Below, in pieces: positions 16,719-26,157 of a stretch of 52,958 nucleotides of DNA. Source of the DNA: Bacteroidetes bacterium HGW-Bacteroidetes-4 (lineage in GTDB: Bacteria > Bacteroidota > Bacteroidia > Bacteroidales > SZUA-534); NCBI GenBank assembly GCA_002840905.1, contig PHDD01000026.1, forward strand, positions 1,091 to 54,048, written 5' to 3'. Below the pieces are notes generated by a model. The model did not search any database and was not told where the DNA came from. It was given only the letters and a program-made list of their open reading frames with translations. The translations under genes were made by a program, and so were the position numbers. Position 1 is the stretch's first letter. Every line of letters begins with the position of its first letter.

Positions 16719-19700
16719 ATGAAAAGAAAAACTTTACTACTTTTAATTGTCCTTTTTACAGGCCTTTTTTCTGCAATGGGACAATTACCAGGGGCCTATT
16801 CCTACGATTTTCGCGATGGAACATTAATCAATGCGGGCCAAAGTACAGATGGTTCATTAAAATTATCTGGTAACTACAGTCACCATGGAACAACCTATGG
16901 TTTGAATATGAAAGTTGCTGGCCAGATAAAACTGGCTGTTACTGGATCTGTGACAGTTCGTTTCTTGGGATCGAAGTATTCCGGCCTAATCATGGAAGGA
17001 AACTCCATGGGAGGAATCAATTTCGGTTCACAGGATACGAAAGTAGTAAACGATTTAGTAGATACCTATGATTTTGTTTATTCCGGAGGAACCGATACCT
17101 TGATTTTTACTTTAGCTGCGGGTTCCGGTAACGATTTGTATTTACCGGAGGTTGAAGTAATACCTGCCCAATATGGTGGAGAAAGTACCTTAACCACAGC
17201 CGCAAATAATATTGTGTATTATTTTGATTTACGCGATGGCAGCATCATTCCCAACGAAACCAGTTTGAACGGTAATTATACCATCGATCAAGGTTTGTTT
17301 AAAATTGAATCGGGTGCTTCAAATGCCTATGGTTATAATGGAAGTACGCATGGAGCCATAGTGAAAACAGGGAATACCATCACACTGAAAGTGGCAGGTA
17401 ATGCTTTCATTAAGTTTGGTGGATGTCAGTATTCCAATGGTACCATTGCAGTTTCGAGCGAAACCGGAATCTTTGAAGTTTATTCGCAAGCTTCACAAAC
17501 TGCAGCATGTTATCATGACGATGGTTCAACCATTGATTTTATGTATGTTGGAACCGAAGGAACGGTGCTCTTTGAATTCACAGGAACCACCTATTTACCT
17601 TATATAGAATTGGATCCCATTCCTTATGATGTTTCTCTGGAAACATATATAGTTAAAACGGGAACCATTCAGGTTAGCAATACAATTATTTCGTATACCT
17701 CTGGCGAAACCGCAAGCGATAATGCTCTGGTTACCGTAAGCCAAGGTTCTGTGATAAGTGCCACTTCTGAATCGGCATCCATCCGAATCAACCTGGATGG
17801 ATTTCCATTATCAGATTTTACGCCCAGCTTTACCGGCGATATTGCAGCGGTTGAAGTGTCACATGACTCTTTGTTAATTACACTGGCCGGTGAGAACACC
17901 TTACCCAAAAACTATGCAATTGCAGTGGCCGATAACAGCATTGTGGCCGAAGCCTTGCCGGGAATTACGTATTCGTACAGTTTTGCCGACGGAAGCGAGT
18001 TCCCCCAAATTAGTTACAGCTCACTTCGCTATACTACTTTTGTAACCGCTGATGGAATTGTTACGCTAAACAGTAATACTGAAACAGAATCGCTAAAATT
18101 CGGCTATCACGATTCATCACACGGAGCCGTTTTATTTCCGGGTAATTCATTCGATATAATAGTAGCAGGAAATGCTACCATAACTTTTGGTACTTGTCAG
18201 TATGGTAGTGCCACCGACGGAATTTTTGAGTTTACCGATGCCGGTGGAAATGTGTTGGGTTCAACTCCATCACATAATATAGGAACTTCGCAATGTGGTA
18301 CCAACAGTTTTACTTATACGGGTGCAAAAGGTATTTTAACTGCTACCTTAAAAAGTGAAGCGTTTCCAACAGCTGAAGTTTATATTCACGGGTTGACTAT
18401 AGAAAATGCGGCTGATATTATCCCTAGCGGAAAAATTGATGTTTGGGATTTTGGTGCTGTTCAACTCGATGACGAAATGTATCAAAACAATCTGAACGAA
18501 GCAGTTATTAATGCCTGGTATAGTGAGTCCATAACAGTGGGCAGCAGTGGTAATGTTTTACCTTCGTTCAGTGCAGGTGTATTAAGTTGGATAGGTGGTG
18601 GAAACGACCGATTACGTACCACAAATACCAATTTGACCCGCTACGATGAAAATATAGCTGGTGTAGAAGGGTATACCGGAAGAGTTTATGTGAATTCCGC
18701 AGCCAATACCGGTCGATATATGAGTTTAACACTTAGCGAAGACGACGAAGTTACCCTGATTACCAAAACCGATGCAGGAGGAAACCTGAATTTTGAATAC
18801 GTGGCTAATCCCGAATTACAAACTGACCAAGTGCCCTTAACCAGCAGTTTAACTGAATTGCATTTTGTAGCCAAAAATGCAGGGACTTACCATATTTTTG
18901 ACAACCAGGGAAAACCAAGCTATTATAGAATCTATCGTAAAGATGCCAGCTACATTAGCATTGCCGGTGCTGTTGATGTTAGTCAAGCCCCGGGAATTCC
19001 TGAAGATTATGCCCTGGTATTTGCCAATGAAGCCGGAAAAACATGGACTTCAAAAATGGCCGGTGATAATTACAGTATTACGGTTCCGGTTGGATATACC
19101 TATACCCTAAGTTTGCTAAACGCCAACGGTTATATAATTAGCAACGAAAACACCCTTGAAGTTACCGAACAAACTACCCAATACGATGTTTCGGTAGTTA
19201 AAGTTGAATTGTATACCGTAAGCGGTTCAATACTAGGACTGGGTGATGAATTTGCTAACTTAACACTTGCTTATATTGCAAATCTAGCTGATCAGTTGAT
19301 TTATGTGCCGGAAGTAATGATAAACTATCAGGCAGCCACCTATTCAGTGCAATTGGAACCCGGTTTTGAATACACTATCTTGGCAGCGGGAGTAAACGAT
19401 TTTTCTATTGAAAACAATAACATCACCATTGGGCCAGCCGACGTGGAAGCCGATATTACTTTTGTATCCAAACCCGTTTATGTGGTAAGCATTAATACAC
19501 CCGATTTATCTGCGGAACAAGCAACCCATCTCAGCTTAATTTTTACCAATTTGTATGAAGAAGGGTATGTTTATCATTTTAGTTCCATTGAGAATATTTT
19601 GTTACGTTCAGGAATTTATAGCATTGGTTATTCGGGCTTAGATCTCTATCCATTGGCTTTAGGGCTGACATCGAACCTGACTGTAGATGATGCTCCCGTT

Positions 19701-21560
19701 TCAAAAGATTTGAGTTTTGTACCGGTAAATATCTGGTCGTTCGATGACAAACCCATTGCCAGCGGCGATACCGTTTACAATGGACTTAAATTTACCGGAA
19801 ACGTGGGAAGTGAATTGGCCAAAGGGCATTTAACCGCCAAACCGGAAGCCACAATCAATGTGCCGGTAAAAGCTGGTCAGAAAATAAAAATTACTTATTA
19901 TTATTCGGCTGATTTTACCATTGACGCAACCGATTCCTATTCAACTACAAGCGGTAGTACAAACACCTTGGAATACGCCGAATACAATTATCCGGGAACA
20001 GACGATGGCTATGTGACTATTACCATTGGCTCGGCTGCAAGTACTACTTATATAACTGAAATTGAAAGAGCACAACAAATTGTTTATACCCCTGAAATTT
20101 CCGTAGGAGCCGGTAAAGATTTTGCATCAATTAACCAAGCATTAGCAGCTATTCGTCAGATGACACGTACCAGCGATGAACGTGTTACAGTTATGATAGA
20201 TCCGGGAAACTACGAAGAGATGTTGGTAATTGATATGGATAATGTTACCTTGAAAAATGCCGCATCGAACCCAAGTATCGACATTCTTAATAAAGGGGTT
20301 GATATTGCTGATGGAGCAGTTCGAGTAACCTCGTATTATGGTCATGGCTATAATTACTTTAGTATGCACAATAACCAGAAATGGAATGCCGATGTATTGA
20401 GAGTTAACAAAGAGAATGGCTATTTATCGTACGAAAATAAAGGAGCCGGAACTACTAATGGATCGTACTGGAATGCAACTGTTGTAATATCGGGTCATGG
20501 TTTTATTGCTGATCATATTATTTTCGAGAATTCATTCAACCAGTATATTTCACAAAAAGAATCAGAAGATGTGATTGTACTCTGGGAATCGGGAAATAAA
20601 GGTGAGCGTCCGACTGATCCGGGAAATACCAGTGTGCAGAATCGCAGTTTTGTTGAACGAGCTGCAGCTATTGCCATTACCAACAATACCGATAAAGTAA
20701 TTTTGAACAAATGTAGGGTTATTGGTCGCCAGGATTCCTTCTTTGGTGGTTTGAATACCCGTGTTGTGGTGTACAAAGGAGCCATGATGGGAGCCGTAGA
20801 TTATATTTTTGGCGGCATGACCGCTGTATTTTATAAATCGGATTTGGTAATGAATGTAAGCGACAATAGCGACGATCGGTCTTATCTTACAGCAGCCCAG
20901 CAATCCGGTGGTCGTGGTTACTTAATGTACGAATGTAAGGTAAAATCAACAATTCCTCAGGTTGAAACTGCATCTTCTTATTTGGCAAAACCTGGTTATT
21001 TTGGCCGTCCCTGGCAGGCAACTACAAGCGAAGTGGTATTTTTCAATACAACCATCAATACTTCAAATTATGCAGGTTACGATGGCAATTCGCTAATCAT
21101 GCCTTTAGGATGGATGAATACCCTGGGCGGAGAATCGTCAAAGATGTATGAATACGGAACCACTGAAATTTCAGGTGAGGACAACAGTGCCAGTCGCGCT
21201 TCGTGGGCTACTTTATTAAGCGAACCGGTTTTAACCGATGGCACTGAAATTACCACCTTTAATTTTACCAAAGGAACCGACAACTGGGATCCAATACCTT
21301 CTTTAATTGCTGCCGATATTACCGATGCTATTCCCCAGGTGATATCAGCAAGTCAGGTTAATGTTTACGCTTATCAGAATCAGGTATTTGTTTCCGGTAT
21401 TAACCAATTGACTACTATAAAGGTATACAGCGTATGTGGCAAGCTGGTTAAATCGATTCAAGTGCAAAACGATACACACTTTAAAATGGAAAAAGGATTT
21501 TGGATTGTGCAGGTGAATGATAATAAGATACAGAAAGCGATTAAACTTATTACCCAATAG
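16719..21560 (+). CDS. Secreted multi-domain pectin methylesterase (CE8), T9SS
   Basis: This very large (1613 aa) exported protein has a signal peptide at residues 1-21. Three related modules lie at about 26-152, 163-305 and 415-562: each begins Y-x-[FY]-x-F/L-x-DG and contains VAG..x.[IV][RK]F / FG.CQY, with conserved Cys in the second and third. A fourth, weaker WDFGAVQ module starts near 573. Several beta-rich domains follow. The carbohydrate esterase 8 domain runs from about 1124 to 1500. It has GRQDSFF and GAVDYIFGG, holding the two catalytic Asp, and GRPW with the substrate Arg. The last 75 residues form a T9SS type A sorting tail. The enzyme would demethylate homogalacturonan outside the cell. 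Typical CE8 enzymes are about 300-600 residues, so the N-terminal 1100 residues are an unusual accessory region. Confidence 0.9.
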   Translation: MKRKTLLLLIVLFTGLFSAMGQLPGAYSYDFRDGTLINAGQSTDGSLKLSGNYSHHGTTYGLNMKVAGQIKLAVTGSVTVRFLGSKYSGLIMEGNSMGGINFGSQDTKVVNDLVDTYDFVYSGGTDTLIFTLAAGSGNDLYLPEVEVIPAQYGGESTLTTAANNIVYYFDLRDGSIIPNETSLNGNYTIDQGLFKIESGASNAYGYNGSTHGAIVKTGNTITLKVAGNAFIKFGGCQYSNGTIAVSSETGIFEVYSQASQTAACYHDDGSTIDFMYVGTEGTVLFEFTGTTYLPYIELDPIPYDVSLETYIVKTGTIQVSNTIISYTSGETASDNALVTVSQGSVISATSESASIRINLDGFPLSDFTPSFTGDIAAVEVSHDSLLITLAGENTLPKNYAIAVADNSIVAEALPGITYSYSFADGSEFPQISYSSLRYTTFVTADGIVTLNSNTETESLKFGYHDSSHGAVLFPGNSFDIIVAGNATITFGTCQYGSATDGIFEFTDAGGNVLGSTPSHNIGTSQCGTNSFTYTGAKGILTATLKSEAFPTAEVYIHGLTIENAADIIPSGKIDVWDFGAVQLDDEMYQNNLNEAVINAWYSESITVGSSGNVLPSFSAGVLSWIGGGNDRLRTTNTNLTRYDENIAGVEGYTGRVYVNSAANTGRYMSLTLSEDDEVTLITKTDAGGNLNFEYVANPELQTDQVPLTSSLTELHFVAKNAGTYHIFDNQGKPSYYRIYRKDASYISIAGAVDVSQAPGIPEDYALVFANEAGKTWTSKMAGDNYSITVPVGYTYTLSLLNANGYIISNENTLEVTEQTTQYDVSVVKVELYTVSGSILGLGDEFANLTLAYIANLADQLIYVPEVMINYQAATYSVQLEPGFEYTILAAGVNDFSIENNNITIGPADVEADITFVSKPVYVVSINTPDLSAEQATHLSLIFTNLYEEGYVYHFSSIENILLRSGIYSIGYSGLDLYPLALGLTSNLTVDDAPVSKDLSFVPVNIWSFDDKPIASGDTVYNGLKFTGNVGSELAKGHLTAKPEATINVPVKAGQKIKITYYYSADFTIDATDSYSTTSGSTNTLEYAEYNYPGTDDGYVTITIGSAASTTYITEIERAQQIVYTPEISVGAGKDFASINQALAAIRQMTRTSDERVTVMIDPGNYEEMLVIDMDNVTLKNAASNPSIDILNKGVDIADGAVRVTSYYGHGYNYFSMHNNQKWNADVLRVNKENGYLSYENKGAGTTNGSYWNATVVISGHGFIADHIIFENSFNQYISQKESEDVIVLWESGNKGERPTDPGNTSVQNRSFVERAAAIAITNNTDKVILNKCRVIGRQDSFFGGLNTRVVVYKGAMMGAVDYIFGGMTAVFYKSDLVMNVSDNSDDRSYLTAAQQSGGRGYLMYECKVKSTIPQVETASSYLAKPGYFGRPWQATTSEVVFFNTTINTSNYAGYDGNSLIMPLGWMNTLGGESSKMYEYGTTEISGEDNSASRASWATLLSEPVLTDGTEITTFNFTKGTDNWDPIPSLIAADITDAIPQVISASQVNVYAYQNQVFVSGINQLTTIKVYSVCGKLVKSIQVQNDTHFKMEKGFWIVQVNDNKIQKAIKLITQ

Positions 21561-21586
21561 GTTTTAAATTATTGATATTTATAACG

Positions 21587-21622
21587 AAAGGCTGTTGTTT
21601 GTAATAAAGCAACAGCCTTTTA
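21587..21622. terminator. Terminator between pectinesterase and thioesterase genes
   Basis: AAAGGCTGTTG at 21587-21597 pairs with CAACAGCCTTT at 21610-21620 and is followed by T-rich sequence. The stem sits between convergent genes and could serve both. Confidence 0.8.
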
Positions 21623-21668
21623 TTATTTAAAGCAGTAAAAAATTACCAGTTATAATACAATTAAGGGT

Positions 21669-22136
21669 TTATTTTCCAAAATTTTCGGGAATTAAAACAG
21701 CAAGCACCTCACCAGTAACGCAAATTTCTCCTCCGGCCCATAGGTTAATTTCTGAGATAACTTTTCGTCCTTTAATTTCTTTAATTTTTCCGCGAATTTC
21801 TAAGGGCCCTTCAATGGGAGTGGGTTTTTTATAGTTTACCGTTAGCGAACCGGTTACAAATCGTGGTGCATTGTATTCAGTAAGTTCAATTCCATGCTCA
21901 CGAGCGTAAGCCAGTGCTCCTGAACCGGTACCATGGCAGTCAATCAACGAAGCTAGCAATCCTCCGTAAACAAATCCTTCCATAGCTGTGTGGTATTTGC
22001 GCGGTGTATAAACACTTACTGTTTCATCGCCTTCCCATCGGGTTTTAATTTGAAAACCATCGTGGTTAAGCCTTCCGCAACCGTAGCAATGTGCAAATTC
22101 ATCCGAATAAAAATCTTGTACGCCTTTAATTTCCAT
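21669..22136 (-). CDS. PaaI-family hotdog-fold thioesterase
   Basis: The 155-residue soluble protein has the hotdog-fold pattern of acyl-CoA thioesterases. An N-terminal HCYGCGRLNHDGFQ motif (residues about 16-29) and a central helix FVYGGLLASLIDCHGTG (about 55-71) match the PaaI/THEM4-like group. Such enzymes hydrolyse acyl-CoA thioesters; the acyl group cannot be predicted. No related metabolic genes adjoin it, and it is flanked by a terminator on its 3' side. Confidence 0.85.
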   Translation of the reverse strand: MEIKGVQDFYSDEFAHCYGCGRLNHDGFQIKTRWEGDETVSVYTPRKYHTAMEGFVYGGLLASLIDCHGTGSGALAYAREHGIELTEYNAPRFVTGSLTVNYKKPTPIEGPLEIRGKIKEIKGRKVISEINLWAGGEICVTGEVLAVLIPENFGK

Positions 22137-22272
22137 TTTTATATTGGGTTTAATAAGTTGATTGCTAAAATAACAAGCTTTTCTGGTTAATGTTCCATGA
22201 AATATATTTAATGTCTGCCTAAATAAACACTAACTTAGTGCCGTTAATAATTCGGAAAAGGTTTAATAAATT

Positions 22273-23247
22273 ATGTTGAAATTTTTGTATATTACTTTTA
22301 TGTTTATTTTTATTGCTGGAGCAGTTTTCGCTCAGGAATTCAACTTGGAACAACAATACCAGCAAGCCATGCAAAATGCCAAAACGGCCTTTGAGGCTAA
22401 GCAATATTCACAGTCGGTGATGTTTTATCGTGAAGCTCAAAAAATTAAACCTGATGCCCTATTGCCCAAGTACAAAATTGAAGACATCCGCACCATTTAT
22501 ATTGAAAATGAATTGGATTCTTTGATTGTGGAAAATCCGGTAATTGAAAATGTATCGCGTAAGCAAAAAAAACAACTGGAACAGGAAGTAAATCAAGCTG
22601 AAGAAAAAGCAGCCCAGACCGCCACCCTGAAAATGAATAAGGAAGCAGAAAAAGCCCGTGAAGAACTGGAAACTTTAAAAATATCTGTCATCGAAATTAC
22701 TGAAACCGAACCAGAAACCGATATTGAATTGCCAGAAGTTAACCAAATTGTGGCCGACAGGGAAACTGGGATTGAAGGGTTAAAACAAAAAGAGCAAACT
22801 GCTCTTGAAGGGGGCTTACAACAAACCTCAAAACCGGAAATAGTAAGTATAAAAATGCAGGATCCCGAATTGGAAACTTATCCTGAAAATTCGATAAAAC
22901 CTTTGAACCCTGTGAATAAACAGCTTACTACTGTAGTTAAGCCCAAACCCGAAGTATTAACTACAACAGTGAACAAGGATAAGCCTACCAGCGAGTGGAT
23001 TGCCCGTGAAGAGCAAAAATTGAAAGTAAAATATCCGAATAAAAAAACAGTTGAGCAGGAGGACTTACCCGGTAAACAAATTACGCGGGTAATTATGCAT
23101 ATCGACAATAAAATTACTACTTATCTTAAAGTAAGACACAGCTGGGGTGCAACTTATTTCTTTATCGATGAGGTGGGACAGGAGCTCCGGAGTATTAACG
23201 AACAGTATTTTAATTTAATGACCAATTTAAGTACTTATGGAAATTAA
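22273..23247 (+). CDS. Exported TPR / coiled-coil protein of unknown function
   Basis: The 324-residue protein has a signal peptide (residues 1-20, ending VFAQ). One or two TPR-like helices follow (about 25-65; MQNAKTAFEAKQYSQSVMFY), then a Lys/Glu/Gln-rich coiled coil (about 95-135) and a Pro/Glu-rich linker. The compact C-terminal region (about 235-324) includes ITRVIMHIDNKITTYLKVRHSWG and resembles nothing I can name. It probably lies in the periplasm. Its stop overlaps the next gene by 11 nt, so its translation is coupled to a cytoplasmic SRPBCC protein, an unexpected pairing. Confidence 0.7.
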   Translation: MLKFLYITFMFIFIAGAVFAQEFNLEQQYQQAMQNAKTAFEAKQYSQSVMFYREAQKIKPDALLPKYKIEDIRTIYIENELDSLIVENPVIENVSRKQKKQLEQEVNQAEEKAAQTATLKMNKEAEKAREELETLKISVIEITETEPETDIELPEVNQIVADRETGIEGLKQKEQTALEGGLQQTSKPEIVSIKMQDPELETYPENSIKPLNPVNKQLTTVVKPKPEVLTTTVNKDKPTSEWIAREEQKLKVKYPNKKTVEQEDLPGKQITRVIMHIDNKITTYLKVRHSWGATYFFIDEVGQELRSINEQYFNLMTNLSTYGN

Positions 23248-23620
23248 GTTTTATCAATACATTGAAGCTACTCCTGAGGAGTTGTTTCAGGCATTAACTA
23301 ATCCATTTACCATTGAGTTATGGAGCGATGCTCCGGCAAAAATGGATGCCCTTGAAGGTACTGAATTTGAACTTTGGGATGGTGATATTTGCGGAAAAAA
23401 CCTGAAAGTTGTTGAAAATAAAGAACTGGTTCAGGAATGGTACTTCGACAATTTGCCAGAACCCTCCATTGCCACCATAAAACTGCATCTGCACAAAACG
23501 GGAACCAATGTTGAAGTAAAACATATTAATGTTCCGGCCGAGGCTTTTGAAAACATTAACGAAGGCTGGCGTGAATTTTATATAGGTGCCATAAAACGTT
23601 TTTTCGAGGAGGAACTTTAA
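23237..23620 (+). CDS. SRPBCC / AHSA1-like START-fold protein
   Basis: The 127-residue protein fits the START/Bet v1-like (SRPBCC) fold. It begins MEIKFYQYIEATPEELFQAL and has the family pattern of a WSDAPAKMD loop, GTEFELWDGDICGKN strand pair, and a long C-terminal helix (FENINEGWREFYIGAIKRFF). Members bind hydrophobic ligands or assist Hsp90 (AHSA1); which applies here is unknown. It has no signal peptide. The ATG is 11 nt inside the end of the preceding gene. Confidence 0.78.
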   Translation: MEIKFYQYIEATPEELFQALTNPFTIELWSDAPAKMDALEGTEFELWDGDICGKNLKVVENKELVQEWYFDNLPEPSIATIKLHLHKTGTNVEVKHINVPAEAFENINEGWREFYIGAIKRFFEEEL

Positions 23621-23626
23621 CCTGCT

Positions 23627-24199
23627 TTATTTATGGATTTTATTCAGCAGCCAGGCCATATTTTCTCCCAAATCGCGCATGGTTTGCATCCCTTCAGTAT
23701 CGGTAAGTACATCGCCGGGCAGTCTGCCGATGCCAATATTCCAGTAACTTGAACCGGGAACAACCATTTGGTTTATTAAAAAGAAATGATTCAGTGCATC
23801 GAAGGTGAAAATCTCGCCGGCTCGGCGCACAGCAACAACTCCGACTCCTACTTTCCGAACCAACGATTTGTTGGCACGCATGGCATATCCGGCACAATCA
23901 ATCAGGGCTTTTATTTCGGTGGTAACATTGGCAAAATATACGGGTGAACCCAAAATAATGGCATCGGCCTGGTGCATTAATGCAATGCACTCGTTAATTG
24001 CATCATTTTTTATATGACATTTGCCATCGAGCAGTTCACGGCATTTGCCACAGGCGGTGCATCCGTGAACCTGTTTTCCCCCTAATTGAAACAGTTCTGT
24101 TTCGATGCTATGTTGTTCCAACACCTTAAAAACTTCTTTAATTAATAACGACGTGTTTCCATTTTTATTCGGACTTCCGTTTATTCCAAGTACTTTCAT
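23627..24199 (-). CDS. Iron-sulfur-like NAD(P)H-dependent FMN reductase
   Basis: The 190-residue flavodoxin-fold protein has the FMN phosphate loop [10 protein letters not shown] (residues about 8-17) and [10 protein letters not shown] (about 84-93). A cysteine cluster, C-T-A-C-G-K-C followed by a fourth Cys (residues about 47-62), resembles the cluster-binding motif of iron-sulfur flavoproteins. It probably transfers electrons from NAD(P)H or ferredoxin to an unknown acceptor. It converges with the SRPBCC gene (6-nt gap) and lies downstream of the VOC lipoprotein gene by 23 nt on the same strand, so those two may be an operon. Confidence 0.82.
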   Translation of the reverse strand: MKVLGINGSPNKNGNTSLLIKEVFKVLEQHSIETELFQLGGKQVHGCTACGKCRELLDGKCHIKNDAINECIALMHQADAIILGSPVYFANVTTEIKALIDCAGYAMRANKSLVRKVGVGVVAVRRAGEIFTFDALNHFFLINQMVVPGSSYWNIGIGRLPGDVLTDTEGMQTMRDLGENMAWLLNKIHK

Positions 24200-24222
24200 A
24201 ATTAGCTTTTAGTTTTTTTTCA

Positions 24223-24765
24223 TTATTTGGTTGTTTTTCCTCCCATTTGGGTAAATACACTGTCAACAGGTTCCCACAGTTCAATTTTATTGCCATCGGC
24301 ATCCAAAATGTGCACAAACTTGCCATAATCAAAACTTTCAATCTCGTCGAGAATGGTTACGCCATTTGCCTTGAGATTTTTTACCAAAGCTTCAATTTGC
24401 TGTACCCGGTAATTAATCATAAATTCCTTCTTTGAGGGTTCAAAGTACTTGCTTCCCTTTTTAAAAGGACTCCATTGCAGGTAATTTATCTCCTCGGGAC
24501 GGTTTGCGTTCCTGAATTCAAAACTCGAACCCCATTCATTAACTTCGAGCCCCAGGTTTTTAGCATACCAATCCTTTGTTTTTTCGGGATTGTCGGAGAA
24601 AAAAAAGATGCCTCCTATACCTGTTACTTTGGGTGTGGTGTCTTTTTCTTCAGACTTGTTGTCGGATTTATTTTTAAGGTTTTCCATATTTTTTAATTTT
24701 TTAGAATTAGCATTACAGGCTGCTAAAATGCTTATTAGTGCAAGAGCAAATAATTGCTTTTTCAT
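24223..24765 (-). CDS. VOC (glyoxalase-fold) lipoprotein
   Basis: The 180-residue protein has a lipoprotein signal with a canonical lipobox, ILAAC, so Cys17 would be lipidated. A Lys/Asp-rich linker (about 20-45) leads to a VOC domain (about 48-170): GIGGIFFFSDNPEKTKDWY, FEFRNANRP and ILDADGNKIELWEP. The final Glu in IELWEP is a typical VOC metal ligand. VOC proteins act as lyases, dioxygenases or binding proteins. An exported lipidated VOC domain is unusual since most are cytoplasmic. An alternative start at the Met in KLKNMENLKNK would remove the signal and give a cytoplasmic protein. Confidence 0.78.
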   Translation of the reverse strand: MKKQLFALALISILAACNANSKKLKNMENLKNKSDNKSEEKDTTPKVTGIGGIFFFSDNPEKTKDWYAKNLGLEVNEWGSSFEFRNANRPEEINYLQWSPFKKGSKYFEPSKKEFMINYRVQQIEALVKNLKANGVTILDEIESFDYGKFVHILDADGNKIELWEPVDSVFTQMGGKTTK

Positions 24766-24831
24766 ATTAGGCTTATTTAGTTAAATTAAATCAAAAAGTC
24801 CTGAAAAGATGCTCCCTTTGTATTGATTTTT

Positions 24832-25857
24832 TTAGTTTATAATTACTTCAGGTTCAAGGCAAACATCAAATTTTTCGTAAACCTTATTTTGTACCAACCG
24901 GGCTACATCTACTATTTCCATTCCACTAGCATTTCCTTTATTTACAATAACCAGCGCCTGTTTATCATGAATACCTGCAGTTTGCTTTGGGTTCATATAG
25001 CCTTTCAATCCACATTGCTCAATGAGCCATCCGGCGGCAAGTTTTACCATATCATTTGTTGCCGGATAGCTTGGAATTTCCGGGTAATCGTTCCGTAGTT
25101 TTTCAAGCAAATATTCAGACACCAGCGGATTTTTAAAGAAACTGCCTCCATTACCAATTTCTTTTGGGTTGGGGAGTTTGCTTGAACGTATGTTAATAAT
25201 TGCCTGGCGAATATTTTTCAGATTTAACGCATCGAATTTTTTAAGTTCTTCTGAAACCGATCCATAATGGGTAATGAATTTGTGTTTTTTTGTGAGTTTA
25301 AAAGTTACCGAATCGATTAAATAGCGGTTTCTAAACTTGTTTTTAAAGATGCTGCTCCGGTAATCAAACTGGCATTCAGCATTAAGCAGGGTGCGGGTAG
25401 AGGCATCGGCAAAGCTGACCAGGTTAACTTCAAGAATACAGTCTTTGGCTTCAACTCCATAAGCACCAATATTTTGTACAGCCGATGCACCAACATCTCC
25501 AGGAATGTCGGAAAGGTTTTCAATGCCTCCCCAGTTGTTTTCAACAGCGTAAGCAACCAAATTATCCCATGTTACGCCGGCATCGGCCTTAACACAAACA
25601 TAATCGGCATCTTCACTAATTACTTTTATATTTTTATTTACCGGATGAATAATTACACCCTCAAAATCGCGGGTAAAAAGCTGGTTGCTTCCTCCGCCCA
25701 GAATAATCATTTCAACATCGCGCAAAAGTGGACCTTTGGTAATGAAATGTTGTAAATCAGAAGGTTTTTCATAAAGGCACAGGTAACGGGCTTTTACATC
25801 GATTCCAAAAGTATTGTAAGGTTTTAAACTTATATTTTGGTAAGTAATTGGTGTCAT
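24832..25857 (-). CDS. murB: UDP-N-acetylenolpyruvoylglucosamine reductase
   Basis: The 341-residue flavoprotein reduces UDP-GlcNAc-enolpyruvate to UDP-MurNAc in peptidoglycan synthesis. It starts MTPITYQNISLKPYNTFGID and has the FAD-binding LGGGSNQLF, the SDIPGDVGASAVQNIGAYG segment and the catalytic GNGGSFFKNP. The C-terminal domain resembles the type I MurB fold. The frame stays open to an ATG at 25965, but those 36 residues are not MurB-like. A -7 box at 25874-25881 falls inside that extension, so I choose the ATG at 25857. Confidence 0.93.
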   Translation of the reverse strand: MTPITYQNISLKPYNTFGIDVKARYLCLYEKPSDLQHFITKGPLLRDVEMIILGGGSNQLFTRDFEGVIIHPVNKNIKVISEDADYVCVKADAGVTWDNLVAYAVENNWGGIENLSDIPGDVGASAVQNIGAYGVEAKDCILEVNLVSFADASTRTLLNAECQFDYRSSIFKNKFRNRYLIDSVTFKLTKKHKFITHYGSVSEELKKFDALNLKNIRQAIINIRSSKLPNPKEIGNGGSFFKNPLVSEYLLEKLRNDYPEIPSYPATNDMVKLAAGWLIEQCGLKGYMNPKQTAGIHDKQALVIVNKGNASGMEIVDVARLVQNKVYEKFDVCLEPEVIIN

Positions 25858-25873
25858 TTTGCTGATTTTTTTA

Positions 25874-25881
25874 CAAATATA
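25874..25881 (-). promoter_or_regulatory. -7 box for murB
   Basis: CAAATATA on the plus strand is TATATTTG on the minus strand, 17 nt before the murB ATG. This is the same spacing as the kinase gene box at 4176-4183. A TTTG at 25909-25906 is 24 nt upstream, longer than the usual spacer. Confidence 0.45.
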
Positions 25882-26071
25882 AGGGCTCTGTATGGATAGT
25901 ACACACAAATTGAAGTTCTTTTTTGTTTGTATTTTAAGTAGCGAATGGGGTTTAACTTTGTTCACCTAATTTTTTGTACTGTATTTACTTAATCACATTA
26001 CTCAAATGGCTTGTTTCAATGTCAGGTAGTGTGTTTTACTATGAGTAATTATTATTTTTAATTTAAAGGTA

Positions 26072-26102
26072 TTGAGTTTTGATTGCAAGTCGGTTAAATT
26101 TG
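26072..26102 (+). promoter_or_regulatory. Near-consensus promoter of the glycan cassette
   Basis: TTG at 26072-26074, 20-nt spacer, TAAATTTG at 26095-26102. This is one of the two best full matches to the Bacteroidota promoter in the window. It lies 56 nt before the ATG at 26158. The other sequence between murB and this gene (25882-26071) is AT-rich with nothing recognisable. Confidence 0.6.
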
Positions 26103-26157
26103 CAGTTCACGTAAGATTCATTTTGTAATACAGAAAAAAACATTAGGTTTGCTTACT

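Noticed and set aside
25858-25965. Extended N-terminus of MurB
   Set aside because: The 36 residues do not resemble MurB and the -7 box at 25874-25881 lies within them.
26149-26157. TTG start of the glycosyltransferase
   Set aside because: The ATG at 26158 gives the standard MAKHIIIAV opening for the family.
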